64,000 bases of DNA from Bufo bufo (lineage: Eukaryota; Chordata; Amphibia; Anura; Bufonidae), in assembly GCF_905171765.1 (NCBI RefSeq), contig NC_053392.1:33472192-33536191 (forward strand). Direction: 5' to 3'. Below are positions 1 to 11,350 of this stretch, one piece after another. The notes under the pieces are model-generated. The model was not told where the DNA came from. It worked only from the letters and a program-made list of their open reading frames with translations, and ran no database searches. Made by a program: the position numbers and the translations under genes. The number at the start of each line of letters is the position of its first letter. Position 1 is the stretch's first letter.

Positions 1-1137
1 GACTGAATAATACTACCATAATGTGACTGAATAATACTACCATACTGTGACTGAATAATACCACCATACAGTGACTGAATAATACCACCATACTGTGAGC
101 GAATAATACCACCATACTGTGACTGAATAATACCACCATATAGTGACTGAATAATACTACCATAATGTGACTGAATAATACTACCATACTGTGACTGAAT
201 AATACCACCATACAGTGACTGAATAATACCACCATACTGTGACCGAATAATACCACCATACTGTGACTGAATAATACCACCATATAGTGACTGAATAATA
301 CTACCATAATGTGACTGAATAATACTACCCTAATGTGACTGAATAATACCACCATACTGTGACTGAATAATACTGCCATATAGTGACTGAATAATACCAC
401 CATACAGTTACTGAATAATACCACCATACTGAGACTGAATAATACCACCATATAGTGACTGAATAATACTAAAATACTGTAACTGAATAATACCACCATA
501 AAGTGACTGAATAATACTACCATATAGTGACTGAATAATACTACCATACTGTGAATGAATAATACCACCATATAGTGACTGAATAATACCACCATACTGT
601 GACTGAATAATACCATTATATAGTGACTGAATAATACTAAAATAGTGTAACTGAATAATACCACCATAAAGTGACTGAATAATACTGCCATACTGTGACT
701 GTATAATACCACTATGCACTGACAGAATAATACCACCATACTGTGACTGAATAATACTGCTATGCACTGACAGAATAATACCACCATACAGTGACAGAAT
801 AATATTGCCATGCACTGACAGAATAATACCACCATACAGTGACTGAATAATACCACCATACAGTGACAGAATAATACTGCCATGCACTGACAGAATAATA
901 CCACCATACAGTGACTGAATAATACCACCATACAGTGACTGAATAATACCGCCATACAGTGACAGAATAATACCGCCATGCACTGACAGAATAATACCGC
1001 CATACAGTGACAGAATAATACTGCCATGCACTGACAGAATAATACCACCATACAGTGACTGAATAATACCACCATACAGTGACTGAATAATACTGCCATG
1101 CACTGACAGAATAATACCGCCATGCACTGACAGAATA
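1..1137. repeat. 24-bp minisatellite array
   Basis: About 47 tandem copies of a 24-bp AT-rich unit (core GACTGAATAATACCACCATA). Variant units with GACAGAATAATA and TGCCATGCACT become common toward the right end. The array is cut by the left window edge. Because 24 is a multiple of three, a long frame stays open on the minus strand (1193-408), but this is a repeat artefact, not a gene. It lies just upstream of the first recognisable exon of gene 1, probably in an intron. Confidence 0.95.
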
Positions 1138-1425
1138 CTGTGACTCACTTTCAGTTCAGGAACTTGTGATCCAACCTTGATCACTGATATCACTTCACAT
1201 CAGAGGACACATTAGAAGATGTTGTAGCGCCATCTGTATACTGATAATATGTGGCTACATCCGCATGTAGGGTTGTTACATTGTCACCATAGTCACATGG
1301 TCCAGGACACCTGGGGCACCAGCTACAATATTCCAGGCACGCACACCTAACGCCGCTGCGGCTGCTGGAGAATCTACCGGTTCTGCTCTGACATATAACT
1401 ACTTTTTTTTGTTTCCCATGAAAAG

Positions 1426-1464
1426 TGATAACGACAGCGGCGGCGGAGACCTACCCCTCATCAG
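1426..1464 (+). CDS. Gene 1 exon: mucin-like stalk, 39 nt
   Basis: Preceded by a T-rich tract ending in AAAAG and followed by the strong donor GTAAGT. Read in phase 1 (first two bases complete a codon) it gives ITTAAAETYPSSG-type sequence, rich in Thr, Ser and Pro, as expected for an O-glycosylated stalk N-terminal to a GAIN domain. The next exon has the same length and phase. The acceptor is weaker than the others, and an in-frame-looking ATG just upstream leaves some doubt about the exact left end. Confidence 0.6.
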
Positions 1465-1548
1465 GTAAGTACATATCATCCGTGACAGTGATGCATCTGT
1501 GATGTGGGGAGCTTTAGTCACATCCAAATCTTTCTGCTGCTTATCCAG

Positions 1549-1587
1549 GTACGACCTCAGTGAGAGTGACACCTACTCAGCCAATAG
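1549..1587 (+). CDS. Gene 1 exon: mucin-like stalk, second 39-nt unit
   Basis: Bounded by TTATCCAG and GTAAGT. Read in phase 1-1 it encodes TTSVRVTPTQPIG, again Thr/Pro rich. Its length and phase equal those of the preceding exon 84 bp upstream, so skipping or duplicating either would keep the frame. The alternative frame (YDLSESDTYSANR) is also open but cannot join the downstream GAIN exon in phase. Confidence 0.65.
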
Positions 1588-1828
1588 GTAAGTGACAGGT
1601 ATAGAGACCCACCTCAGAGGGCCTGGGCTTATGTGGCCCTAAAAGTGGGCATCCCTGTGAGGTTTTAGGGGCGTAACTGGGCAGATTGGGGATGGGCCTT
1701 TATATGTTCTGAAAGTTGGAGATTGAATGGACATAGAATTGTCTAAACCAGATACATATGTGTCCCCAGCGGAGAGAAGATCAGGTATAGTTAATATAAC
1801 TAATCAGACCTTGTACTCTGTCATTTAG

Positions 1829-1893
1829 GCTCTTCTTCCCCCAATTCCACAGTTTGGAGGCAGCTGACGGAGTGGTTACATCTCTCATCTGCC
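1829..1893 (+). CDS. Gene 1 exon: stalk-to-GAIN linker, 65 nt
   Basis: Bounded by TCATTTAG and GTGAGT. Entering in phase 1 it encodes SSSPNSTVWRQLTEWLHLSSA and leaves in phase 0, which matches the phase-0 start of the exon at 13025. It contains an N-glycosylation sequon (NST). The following intron is 11.1 kb and holds a Tc1 element, a 48-bp minisatellite and a hAT-ended tract. Confidence 0.65.
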
Positions 1894-2058
1894 GTGAGTA
1901 TTCAATGTGTTTGCTGTAAGAAGGTGGCTGTGCTTATACCTGGCCCTACTGAACTTTACAAAGACTGAAGCACATTGTTTAGATGTGATAAATACTTAAG
2001 ATGGGAATACCTCTTTAAGGGCTCCATTGTTTTCCCAAAATATTAACATACCCCTATG
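1894..2058. other. Intronic sequence, no feature seen
   Basis: Unique-looking intron sequence between the donor at 1894 and the TA target of the first Tc1 element. I see no motif or repeat. Confidence 0.5.
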
Positions 2059-2060
2059 TA

Positions 2061-3653
2061 CAAACCGGATTCCAAAAAAGTTGGGACACTAAACAAATTG
2101 TGAATAAAAACTGAATGCAATGATGTGGAGATGGCAAATGTCAATATTTTATTTGTAATAGAACGTAGATGACAGATCAAATGTTTAATCCGAGTAAATG
2201 TATCATTTTAAAGGAAAAATACGTTGATTCCAATTTTCACGGTGTCAACAAATCCCCAAAAAGTTGGGACAAGTAGCAATAAGAGGCTGGAAAAAGTAAG
2301 TTTGAGCATAACGAAGAGCTGGAAGACCAATTAACACCAAGTAGGTCAATTGGCAACATGATTGGGTATAAAAAGTGCTTCTCAGAGTGGCAGTGTCTCT
2401 CAGAAGCCAAGATGGGTAGAGGATCACCAATTCCCACAATGTTGCGCAGAAAGATAGTGGAGCAATATCAGAAAGGTGTTACCCAGCGAAAAATTGCAAA
2501 GACTTTGCATCTATCATCATCAACTGTGCATAACATAATCCGAAGATTCAGAGAATCTGGAACAATCTCTGTGCGTAAGGGTCAAGGCCGTAAAACCATA
2601 CTGGATGCCCGTGATCTCCGGGCCCTTAAACGACACTGCACCACAAACAGGAATGCTACTGTAAAGGAAATCCCAGAATGGGCTCAGGAATACTTCCAGA
2701 AACCATTGTCAGTGAACACAATCCACCGTGCCATCCGCCGCTGCCAGCTGAAACTCTACAGTGCAAAGCAGAAGCCATTTCTAAGCAAGATCCACAAGCT
2801 CAGGCGTTTTCACTGGGCCAGGGATCATTTAAAATGGAGTGTGGCAAAATGGAAGACTGTTCTGTGGTCAGACGAGTCACAATTCAAAGTTCTTTTTGGA
2901 AATCTGGGACGCCATGTCATCCGGACCAAAGAGGACAAGGACAACCCAAGTTGTTATCAACGCTCAGTTCAGAAGCCTGCATCTCTGATGGTATGGGGTT
3001 GCATGAGTGTGTGTGGCATGGGCAGCTTGCATGTCTGGAAAGGCACCATCAATGCAGAAAAATATATTCAGGTTCTAGAACAACATATGCTCCCATCCAG
3101 ACGTCATCTCTTTCAGGGAAGACCCTGCATTTTTCAACAAGATAATGCCAGACCACATTCTGCATCAATCACAACATCATGGCTGCTTGGAGAAGGATCC
3201 GGGAACTGAAATGGCCAGTCTGCAGTCCAGATCTTACACCTATAGAGAACATTTGGCCCATCACAAAGAGGAAGGTGCAACAAAGAAGGCCCAAGACGAT
3301 TGAACAGTTAGAGGCCTGTATTAGACAAGAATGGGAGAGCATTCCTATTTCTAAACTTGAGAAACTGGTCTCCTCGGTCCCCAGACATCTGTTGAGTGTT
3401 GTAAGAAGAAGGGGAGATGCCACACAGTGGTGAAAATGGTCTTGTCCCAACTTTTTGGGGATTTGTTGACATAATGAAATTCTGATTCAACATATTTTTC
3501 CCTTAAAATGGTACATTTTCTCAGTTTAAACTTTTGTTCCGTGATTTATGTTCTATTCTGAATAAAATATTAGAAGTTGGCACCTCCACATCATTGCATT
3601 CAGTTTTTATTCACGATTTGTATAGTGTCCCAACTTTTTTGGAATCCGGTTTG
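2061..3653 (+). mobile_element. Tc1/mariner-family transposon, 1593 bp, TA flanked
   Basis: Terminal inverted repeats begin CAAACCGGATTCCAAAAAAG and end with the matching reverse complement, both flanked by TA (2059-2060, 3654-3655). The inverted match extends well inside through a sub-terminal stretch near ATTGCATTCAGTTTTTATTC. The body holds one transposase gene on the + strand, now frameshifted. Both ends are well preserved, so the copy looks fairly young. It sits in the 11.1-kb intron of gene 1. Confidence 0.93.
2412..3433 (+). pseudogene. Tc1-type DD34E transposase, one frameshift
   Basis: Starts at MGRGSPIPTMLRRKIVEQ and runs open to about 3209. The C-terminal part continues in another frame from about 3179 to 3433 (ending RRGDATQW). 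An N-terminal paired-type helix-turn-helix (VTQRKIAKTLHLSSSTVHNI) is followed by the catalytic core: first Asp in WSDESQF (codon 2871), second Asp in QQDNARPH (codon 3141), and Glu in DLTPIENIW (codon 3245). The spacing from the second Asp to Glu is 104 nt where D34E needs 105, so one base is missing between them. All three catalytic residues remain. Codons before 2412 are open but look like leader sequence. Confidence 0.92.
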
Positions 3654-3690
3654 TAGACAAATCACTAAATGATGAAACTCTGGCTTTCAA

Positions 3691-6600
3691 CAGGCACCAC
3701 TAGAGAGAGCGCATGAGATTACTGCATAAAGATATATCCAACCAACACTAGAGGGAGCTCAGGAGTTTACAGTATACAGATATATACAGCCACCACTAGA
3801 GGGAGCTCAGGAGACTACTGCATACAGATATATACAGCCACCACTAGTGGGAGCTTAGGAGATTACTGAATACAGATATATACAGCTTCCACTAGAGGGA
3901 GCTCAGGAGATTACTACATACAGGTATATACAGCCACAACTAGAGAGAGCTCAGGAGATTACTACATAGAGATATATACAAACACCACTAGAGGGAGCAC
4001 AGGAGACTACTGCATACAGATATATACAGCCACCACTAGAGGGAGCTCAGGAGACTACTGCATACAGATATATACAGCCACCACTAGAGGGAGCTCAGGA
4101 GATTACTGCATACAGATATATACAGCCACCACTAGAGAAATTACTCAGGAGATTACTACAAATTACTCAGGAGATTACTACATAGAGATATATACAATCA
4201 CCACTAGAGGGAGCTCAGGAGATTACTGCATACAGATATATACAGCCACCACTAGAGGGAGCTCAGGAGATTACTGCATACAGATATATACAGCCACCAC
4301 TAGAGGGAACTCAGGAAATTACTGCATACAGATATATACAGCCACCACTAGAGGGAGCTCAGGAGACTACTGCATACAGATATATACAACCACCACTAGA
4401 GGGAGATCAGGAGATTACTGCATACAGATATATACAGCCATCACTAGAGGGAGCTCAGGAGATTACTTCATACAGATATATACAGCCACCACTAGAGAGA
4501 GCTCAGGAGATTACTGCATACAGATATATACAGTCACCACTAGAGGGAGCTCAGGAGATTACTGCATACAGATATATACAGCCCCCACTAGAGGGAACTC
4601 AGGAGATTACTGCATACAGATATACTAAGCCGCCACTAGAGGTAGCTCAGGAGATTACTGCATATAGATATATACAACCACCACTAGAGGGAGCTCATGA
4701 GAATACCGCATACAGATATATACAGCCACCATTAGAGGGAGCTCAGGAGATTACTGCATACAGATATATACAGCCACCACTAGAGGGAGCTCAGGAGACT
4801 ATTTCATACAGACATATATACAGCCACCACTAGAGGGAGCTCAGGAGACTATTTCATAGAGATATATACAGCCACCACTAGAGGGAGCTCAGGAGACTAC
4901 TGCATACAGATATATACAGCCACCACTAGAGGGAGCTCAGGAGATTACTGCATACAGATATATACAGCCACCACTAGAGAAATTACTCAGGAGATTACTA
5001 CAAATTACTCAGGAGATTACTACATAGAGATATATACAATCACCACTAGAGGGAGCTCAGGAGATTACTGCATACAGATATATACAGCCACCACTAGAGG
5101 GAGCTCAGGAGATTACTGCATACAGATATATACAGCCACCACTAGAGGGAACTCAGGAAATTACTGCATACAGATATATACAGCCACCACTAGAGGGAGC
5201 TCAGGAGACTACTGCATACAGATATATACAACCACCACTAGAGGGAGATCAGGAGATTACTGCATACAGATATATACAGCCATCACTAGAGGGAGCTCAG
5301 GAGATTACTTCATACAGATATATACAGCCACCACTAGAGAGAGCTCAGGAGATTACTGCATACAGATATATACAGTCACCACTAGAGGGAGCTCAGGAGA
5401 TTACTGCATACAGATATATACAGCCCCCACTAGAGGGAACTCAGGAGATTACTGCATACAGATATACTAAGCCGCCACTAGAGGTAGCTCAGGAGATTAC
5501 TGCATATAGATATATACAACCACCACTAGAGGGAGCTCATGAGAATACCGCATACAGATATATACAGCCACCATTAGAGGGAGCTCAGGAGATTACTGCA
5601 TACAGATATATACAGCCACCACTAGAGGGAGCTCAGGAGACTATTTCATACAGACATATATACAGCCACCACTAGAGGGAGCTCAGGAGACTATTTCATA
5701 GAGATATATACAGCCACCACTAGAGGGAGCTCAGGAGATTACTGCATACAGATATATACAGCCACCACTAGATGGAGCTCAGGAGATTACTGCATACAGA
5801 TATACAGCCACCACTAGAGGGAGCTCAGGAGATTACTGCATACAGATATATACAGCCACCACTAGAGGGAGCTCAGGAGATTACTGCATACAGATATATA
5901 CAGCCACCACTAGAGGGAGCTCAGGAGACTACTGCATACAGGTATATACAACCACCAGTATAGGGAGCTCAGGAGATTACTGCATGCAGATATATACTAG
6001 AGGGAGCTCAGGAGATTACTGTATACAGATATATACAGCCACCGCTAGAGGGAGCTCAGGAGATTACTGCATATAGATATATACAGCCTCCACTAGAGGG
6101 AGGTCAGGAGATTACTACATACAGATATATACAACCACCACTAGAGGAACTCAGGAGATTACTGCATACAAATATATAAAGCCACCACTAGAGGGAGCTC
6201 AGGAGACTACTGCATACAGATATATACAGCCACCACTAGAGGGAGCTCAGGAGATTACTACATACAGATATATACAGTCACCACTAGAGGGAGCGCAGGA
6301 GACTACTGCATACAGGTATATACAACCACCACTAGAGGCAGCTCAGGAGATTACTGCATACAGATATATACAGCCACCACTAGAGGGAGCTCAGGAGATT
6401 ACTGCATACAGATATATACAGTCACCACTATTGGGAGCTCAGATGCTTACTGCATACATATATATACAGCCACCACTAGAGGGAGCTCAGGAGACTACTG
6501 CATACAGATATATACAGCCACCACTAGAGGGAGCCCAGGAGATTACTGCATACAAATATATACAGCCACCTCTAGAGGGAGCTCAGGAGATTACTGCATA

Positions 6601-7948
6601 CAGATATATACAACCACCACTAGAGGGAGCTCAGGAGATTACTGCATACAGATATATACAGCCACCACTAGAGGGAGCTCAGGAGATAACTGCATACAGA
6701 TATATACAGTCACCACTAGAGGGAGCTCAGGAGATTACTGCATACAGATATATACAGCCACCACTAGAGGAAGCTCAGGAGATTACTACATACAGGTATA
6801 TACAGCCACCACTAGAGGGAACTCAGGAGATTACTGCATACAGATATATACAGCCACCACTAGAGGGAGTTCAGGAGATTACTACATATAGATATATACA
6901 GCCACCACTAGAAGGAGCTCAGGAGATTACTGCATACAGATATATACAGTCACCACTAGAAGGAGCTCAGGAGATTACTGCATACAGATATATACAGTCA
7001 CCACTAGAGGGAGCTCAGGAGATTACTATATACAGATATATACAGTCACCACTAGAGGGAGCTCAGGAGATTACTGCATACAGATATATACAGCCACCAC
7101 TAGAGGGAGCTCAGGAGATTACTGCATACAGATATATACAACCACCACTAGAGGGAGCTCAGGAGATTACTGCATACAGATATATACAGCCACCACTAGA
7201 GGGAGCTCAGGAGATTACTGCATACAGGTATATACAGCCACCACTAGAGGGAGCTCAGGAGATTACTGCATACAGATATATACAGCCACCACTAGAAGGA
7301 GCTCAGGAGATTACTATATACAGATAAATACAGCCACCACTAGAGGGAGCTCAGGAGATTACTGCATACAGATATATACAGCCACCACTAGAGGGAGCTC
7401 AGGAGATTACTGCATACAGATATATACAGCCACCACTAGAGAGAGCTCAGGAGATTACTACATACAGATATATACAGCCACCACTAGAGGGAGCTCAGGA
7501 GTTTACTACATACAGATATATACAGCCACCACTAGAGGGAGCTCAGGAGATTACTGCATACAGATATATACAGCCACCACTAGAGGGAGCTCAGGAGATT
7601 ACTGCATACAGATATATACAGCCACCACTAGAGGGAGCTCAGGAGATTACTGCATACAGATATATACAGCCACCACTAAATGGAGCTCAGTAGATTACTG
7701 CATACAGATATATACAGCCACCACTAGAGGGAGCTCAGGAGATTACTACATAGAGATATATACAGCCACCACTAGAGGGAGCTCAAGAGATTACTACATA
7801 CAGATATATACAGCCACCACTAGAGGGAGCTCAGGAGATTACTACATACAGATATATACAACCACCACTAGAGGGAGCTCAGGAGATTACTGCATACAGA
7901 TATATACAGTCACCACTAGCAGGAGCTCAGATGCTTACTGCATACAGA
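3691..7948. repeat. 48-bp minisatellite, about 89 copies, CTCF-like motif in each
   Basis: Tandem 48-bp units with core CCACCACTAGAGGGAGCTCA followed by GGAGATTACTGCATACAG and ATATATACAG. The unit length is a multiple of three, so long frames open on the + strand (for example 6431-7327), but they are repeats without gene features. Most units hold CCACTAGAGGGAG, one base off the usual CTCF core. The same CCACTAG-GGGAG-CTCA word occurs in inverted pairs elsewhere in the window (16001-16131, 55224-55309), so the array may have grown from part of such a dispersed element. Confidence 0.95.
4020..5703. repeat. Higher-order duplication, 842-bp period, within the 48-bp array
   Basis: Rare variant units recur in the same order 842 bp apart. 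The unusual AGAGAAATTACTCAGG unit is at 4133 and 4975, GATATACTAAGCCGCC near 4619 and 5461, and the double ACTATTTCATA pair near 4797 and 5639. This shows block duplication of some 17 units on top of single-unit amplification. The two copies look almost identical. Confidence 0.85.
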
Positions 7949-9183
7949 TAAGGATAAGCAAATCGATTCCAAACACAATCGGATTAGTTCCGAATTTCCC
8001 CAAAATTCGTCTGCAAAACGAAGTTGAAGATTTTTTATTGGTTTTACACAAACCACATAAAAGCATCGTCCAGCGCCATTTTACTGTGAGAAATGGTGGG
8101 GGGAAGTGACTAGGGAGGAAGAAGGAGGATGATAACATGACAGTGGAGGCGAGGGCTTGACCTGATTGGCTCAGAGGCTGACGTACAGCCAATCGAGGGT
8201 GGCAGCAGGCAGGAATATGTGTGGGCAGAGCACACAAAGGTCATACTGTGTTGAACTGTTGATGAGGATATACGGGTCTCTGCAGTGTCTGTCAAAAATG
8301 ATCTTCGTGTATACTGGGGCACAAGGCAAAGAATAGAAATAAATAATTGTGTAGATTTTAGGGACTTTGAGCAGGGAAAGCTTTGAGGGAGTGAGGGCTG
8401 AAGGTCTAGGGCACACTGTTTAATACAGCTGCTGCAGTACCTCATTCTAGCAGTTCTGTATTACAAAACCAGCCACCGGCAAGAAAAAAAAACTATATAT
8501 TTTTTTTTAAAACCTCAAGTTTCTACATAAGCTTATTGCACTCCAATAGCATTCTGCTGCACATTTGTTTTGTGTATTATATCAGTCTGTGTTATTAAAT
8601 GCATTGAATTATAGCAAAAGCATTTTACAGCCATAACGCCACTTTTATACCTGTGTTATTGACCACCCGGATGACCACAAACATTGCATTTTATTGTCTG
8701 TGTTAGCAGACACATTACTGTATCAGACGTTATTTTCATACACATTAGTCCAATAATTTAATTTAGTTGAACATGTGTTATTTCAGGCTTAGTGGAAAAA
8801 AACTATTCACTGCAAACACTGAGTTGTTTTATGCGTACTAGCAGATGCATCACAGTAAAAAAAGAAATTACCCCACAAATTGTTGACCCAGTGATATTAA
8901 ATGTAGACTTGAAAGACTTTTCACCGCAAAAATTGTGTATTCCCAAAGTAAATTGTCAATAACAGTGTGCAGTGTAATGGCAGATTATAATAGGAGTGTT
9001 TTGGGCAGCCACCTGGGGCCCAAAGCTTCCGAGGGGCTTATGGCTGCTCAATGCACCGATATTCCTGGCTCTACATTTGAATATGGCTGATGGCTCCCCT
9101 CCACGACGTTCACCCTCATAGGCTTCAGGCCAGTAGGCCTGAAGCCTATGAGGCAGTAGATAGGGGCAGACATCACAATGATG

Positions 9184-10700
9184 CAGTCCTGATCAAAAGT
9201 TTAAGACCACTTGAAAAATGGCAAAAAATCCTATTTATCATGGCTGGATCTTAACAAGGTTCCAAGTAGAGCTTCAACATGCAACAAGAAGAAATGGGAG
9301 GGAGACAAAACATTTTTTGAGCATTCAATTTAATGAAAGCAACGAATAAACTGAAACAGGCTGTTTTTCAGCTGATCAAAAGTTTAGGACCACACCTCCA
9401 AAAAAAAACTAAACCCCCCCAAAACAGAAATCCAACTTCCAAACATGAACTCAGTAATGAGTAGCTCCGCCGTTATTGTTTCGGCATGCTTGATGCAAGC
9501 GTTTCCATGAGGTGAGTGGGAACATTTCTCCAAGTGGTGAAGACGGCCGCACGAAGGCCATCTACTGTCTGGAACTGTTGTCCATTTTTGTAAACTTCCC
9601 TTGCCATCCATCCCCAAAGGTTCTCAATTGGATTTAGATCAGGGGAACACGCAGGATGGGCCAAAAGAGTGATGTTATTCTCCTGGAAGAAGTCCCTTGT
9701 CCTGCGGGAATTGTGTACTGTAGCGTTGTCCTGTTACCACACAGACGAGGGCCCTCAGTCATGAGGAATGCTCTCTGCAACATCTGGACATAGCCAGCGG
9801 CCGTTTGACGCCCCTGCACTTCCTGAAGCTCCATTGTTCCACTGAAGGAAAAATCCCCCCAGACCATTATGGCGCCCCCTCCACTGTGGCGCGTAGAAAA
9901 CATCTCAGGTGGGATCTGATTGTCATGCCAGTAACGTTGGAAACCATCAGGACCATCAAGGTAAAAAAAATTCTCATCAGAGAATAAAACTTTCTTCCAC
10001 CTTTGAATGTCCCATGTTTGGTGCTCTCTTGCAAAGTCCAAACGAGCAGCTCTGTGGCGTTCAAGGAGACGAGGTCTTTGAAGACTTTTTTGTTTTTGAA
10101 GCCCTTCAGTCTCAGATGCCGTCTGATGGTTATGGGGCTGCAGTCAGCACCAGTAAGGGCCTTAATTTGGGTCGAGGATCGTCCAGTGTCTTGACGGACA
10201 GCCAATTGGATCCTCCGGCTCAGTGCTGAGGACATTTTTTTGGGTCTTTCACTTGACTTTTTTGTTCCATAACCCTCAGGATCATTTAAGAAATTCCAAA
10301 TGACTGTCTTACTGCGTCCCACCTCAGCAGCGATGGCACGCTGTGAGAGACCCTGCTTATGCAGTTCAACAACCCGACCACGTTCAAAAAGGGAGAGTTT
10401 TTTTGCCTTTGCCATCACAACGTGTGACTACCTGACAGAAAATGACAATGAATCCACATCTTTGCACAGATTTGGCCATTTAAAGGCATGTGGTCCTAAA
10501 CTTTTGATCAGCTGGAAAACAGCCTGTTTCAGTTTATTCGTTGTTTTCAATTAATTAAACGTTTAAAAAAATGTTTTGTCTCACTCCCATTTCTTCTTGT
10601 TGCATGTTGAAGCTCTACTTGGAACCTTGTTAAGATCCAACAATGCAAAATATGATTTTTTGCCATTTTTCAAGTGGTCTTAAACTTTTGATCAGGACTG
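9184..10700 (-). mobile_element. Tc1/mariner-family transposon, about 1.5 kb
   Basis: Inverted ends: CAGTCCTGATCAAAAGTTTA on the left and its reverse complement on the right, followed inwards by matching CTTGAAAAATGGCAAAAAAT. The flanks are TG on both sides (9182-9183 and 10701-10702) instead of the usual TA. The transposase lies on the minus strand and is broken. A partial second copy of the terminal word occurs just inside each end (near 9372 and 10500), giving a double-repeat terminus as in the IR/DR subgroup. Confidence 0.92.
9476..10415 (-). pseudogene. Tc1-type transposase with several frameshifts
   Basis: The frame starts MAKAKKLSLFERGRVVELHK at about 10415 and carries the helix-turn-helix LSQRAIAAEVGRSKTVI and a second DNA-binding part ending [14 protein letters not shown]. 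It shifts frame near 10040. The catalytic region continues with [11 protein letters not shown] (first Asp), then a damaged second-Asp region near 9700-9740, then [11 protein letters not shown] (Glu) and a C-terminus ending SSMPKQ at 9476. At least two frameshifts, so it is not functional. The family is Tc1 DD34E; the exact subfamily is not named. Confidence 0.9.
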
Positions 10701-10829
10701 TGTGATCACAACAGACTGCGCCGGGTGTAAGGGAGCACAATGATGTCATCCCCGAGATGCCGGCAACTCAGGCTCCTTGTCTGCATCACAGATTGCAGCG
10801 CGAGGCGGGATTGAGGTGAGTATTTTCAT

Positions 10830-11350
10830 TTATTTATCACTACTATTGAGGAACTATAAGGGGCCATTATAAATTCTGGGGTACTACAAGGTGGCATATA
10901 TAACTATTAGGGCATTACTAGATGCATTTCATAACTACAGGGGCACTATTTGGGGGCACAAAATTGCTTGGGCACTATTGTGTGCATATTATAACTACTG
11001 GGAGCACTATAGCAAGACAATGTAGCTGCTGGAGCACTATTGGGGGCCTTATTACTACTGTGGTCACTATAGAGGGCGCTGTGGGGGCATTAGCACTACT
11101 GGAGGTACTCTGCACCATTATTACTACTAAGGGTTCTGTGGGGGCTTTATTATTATCAAGCGCAACATGGAGGACACTACTACTAATGAAGGCACTCTCA
11201 GGGAGCATTATCATTTTGGGGGGCACTATTATTAATGAATGCACTGCGGGAGAGAATTACTATTACTAGCACTATTACTATGGGGGATATCCATAGGGCA
11301 CTATTATTTTTGTAGTTATAGTGTTTGGGGGACATTAGGGAGCACAGCGG
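10830..11350. repeat. Degenerate tandem repeat, GGGGGCACTATTACTACT-like
   Basis: Roughly 30-bp diverged units containing GGGCACTATT and ATTACTACTG words repeat for about 500 bp. Units differ in length and the frame is not conserved. Short frames on both strands across it are low-complexity and not credible genes. Confidence 0.7.

Noticed and set aside
408..1193. 261-codon minus-strand frame of short repeats
   Set aside because: 24-bp minisatellite artefact.
1426..1893. Alternative frame of the first exons (SDNDSGGG..., SESDTYSANR, LFFPQFHSLEAADG)
   Set aside because: Open but cannot join the GAIN exon in phase and matches no family I recognise; the Thr/Pro-rich frame joins perfectly.
6431..7327. 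298-codon frame with 16-residue repeats
   Set aside because: Translation of the 48-bp minisatellite. No start context, ends by a random base change, and neighbouring units carry stops.
8110..8445. Minus-strand frame of 111 codons
   Set aside because: Lies in the 5' part of a hAT-ended tract, shows no motif, and overlaps other frames of similar length on the same strand.
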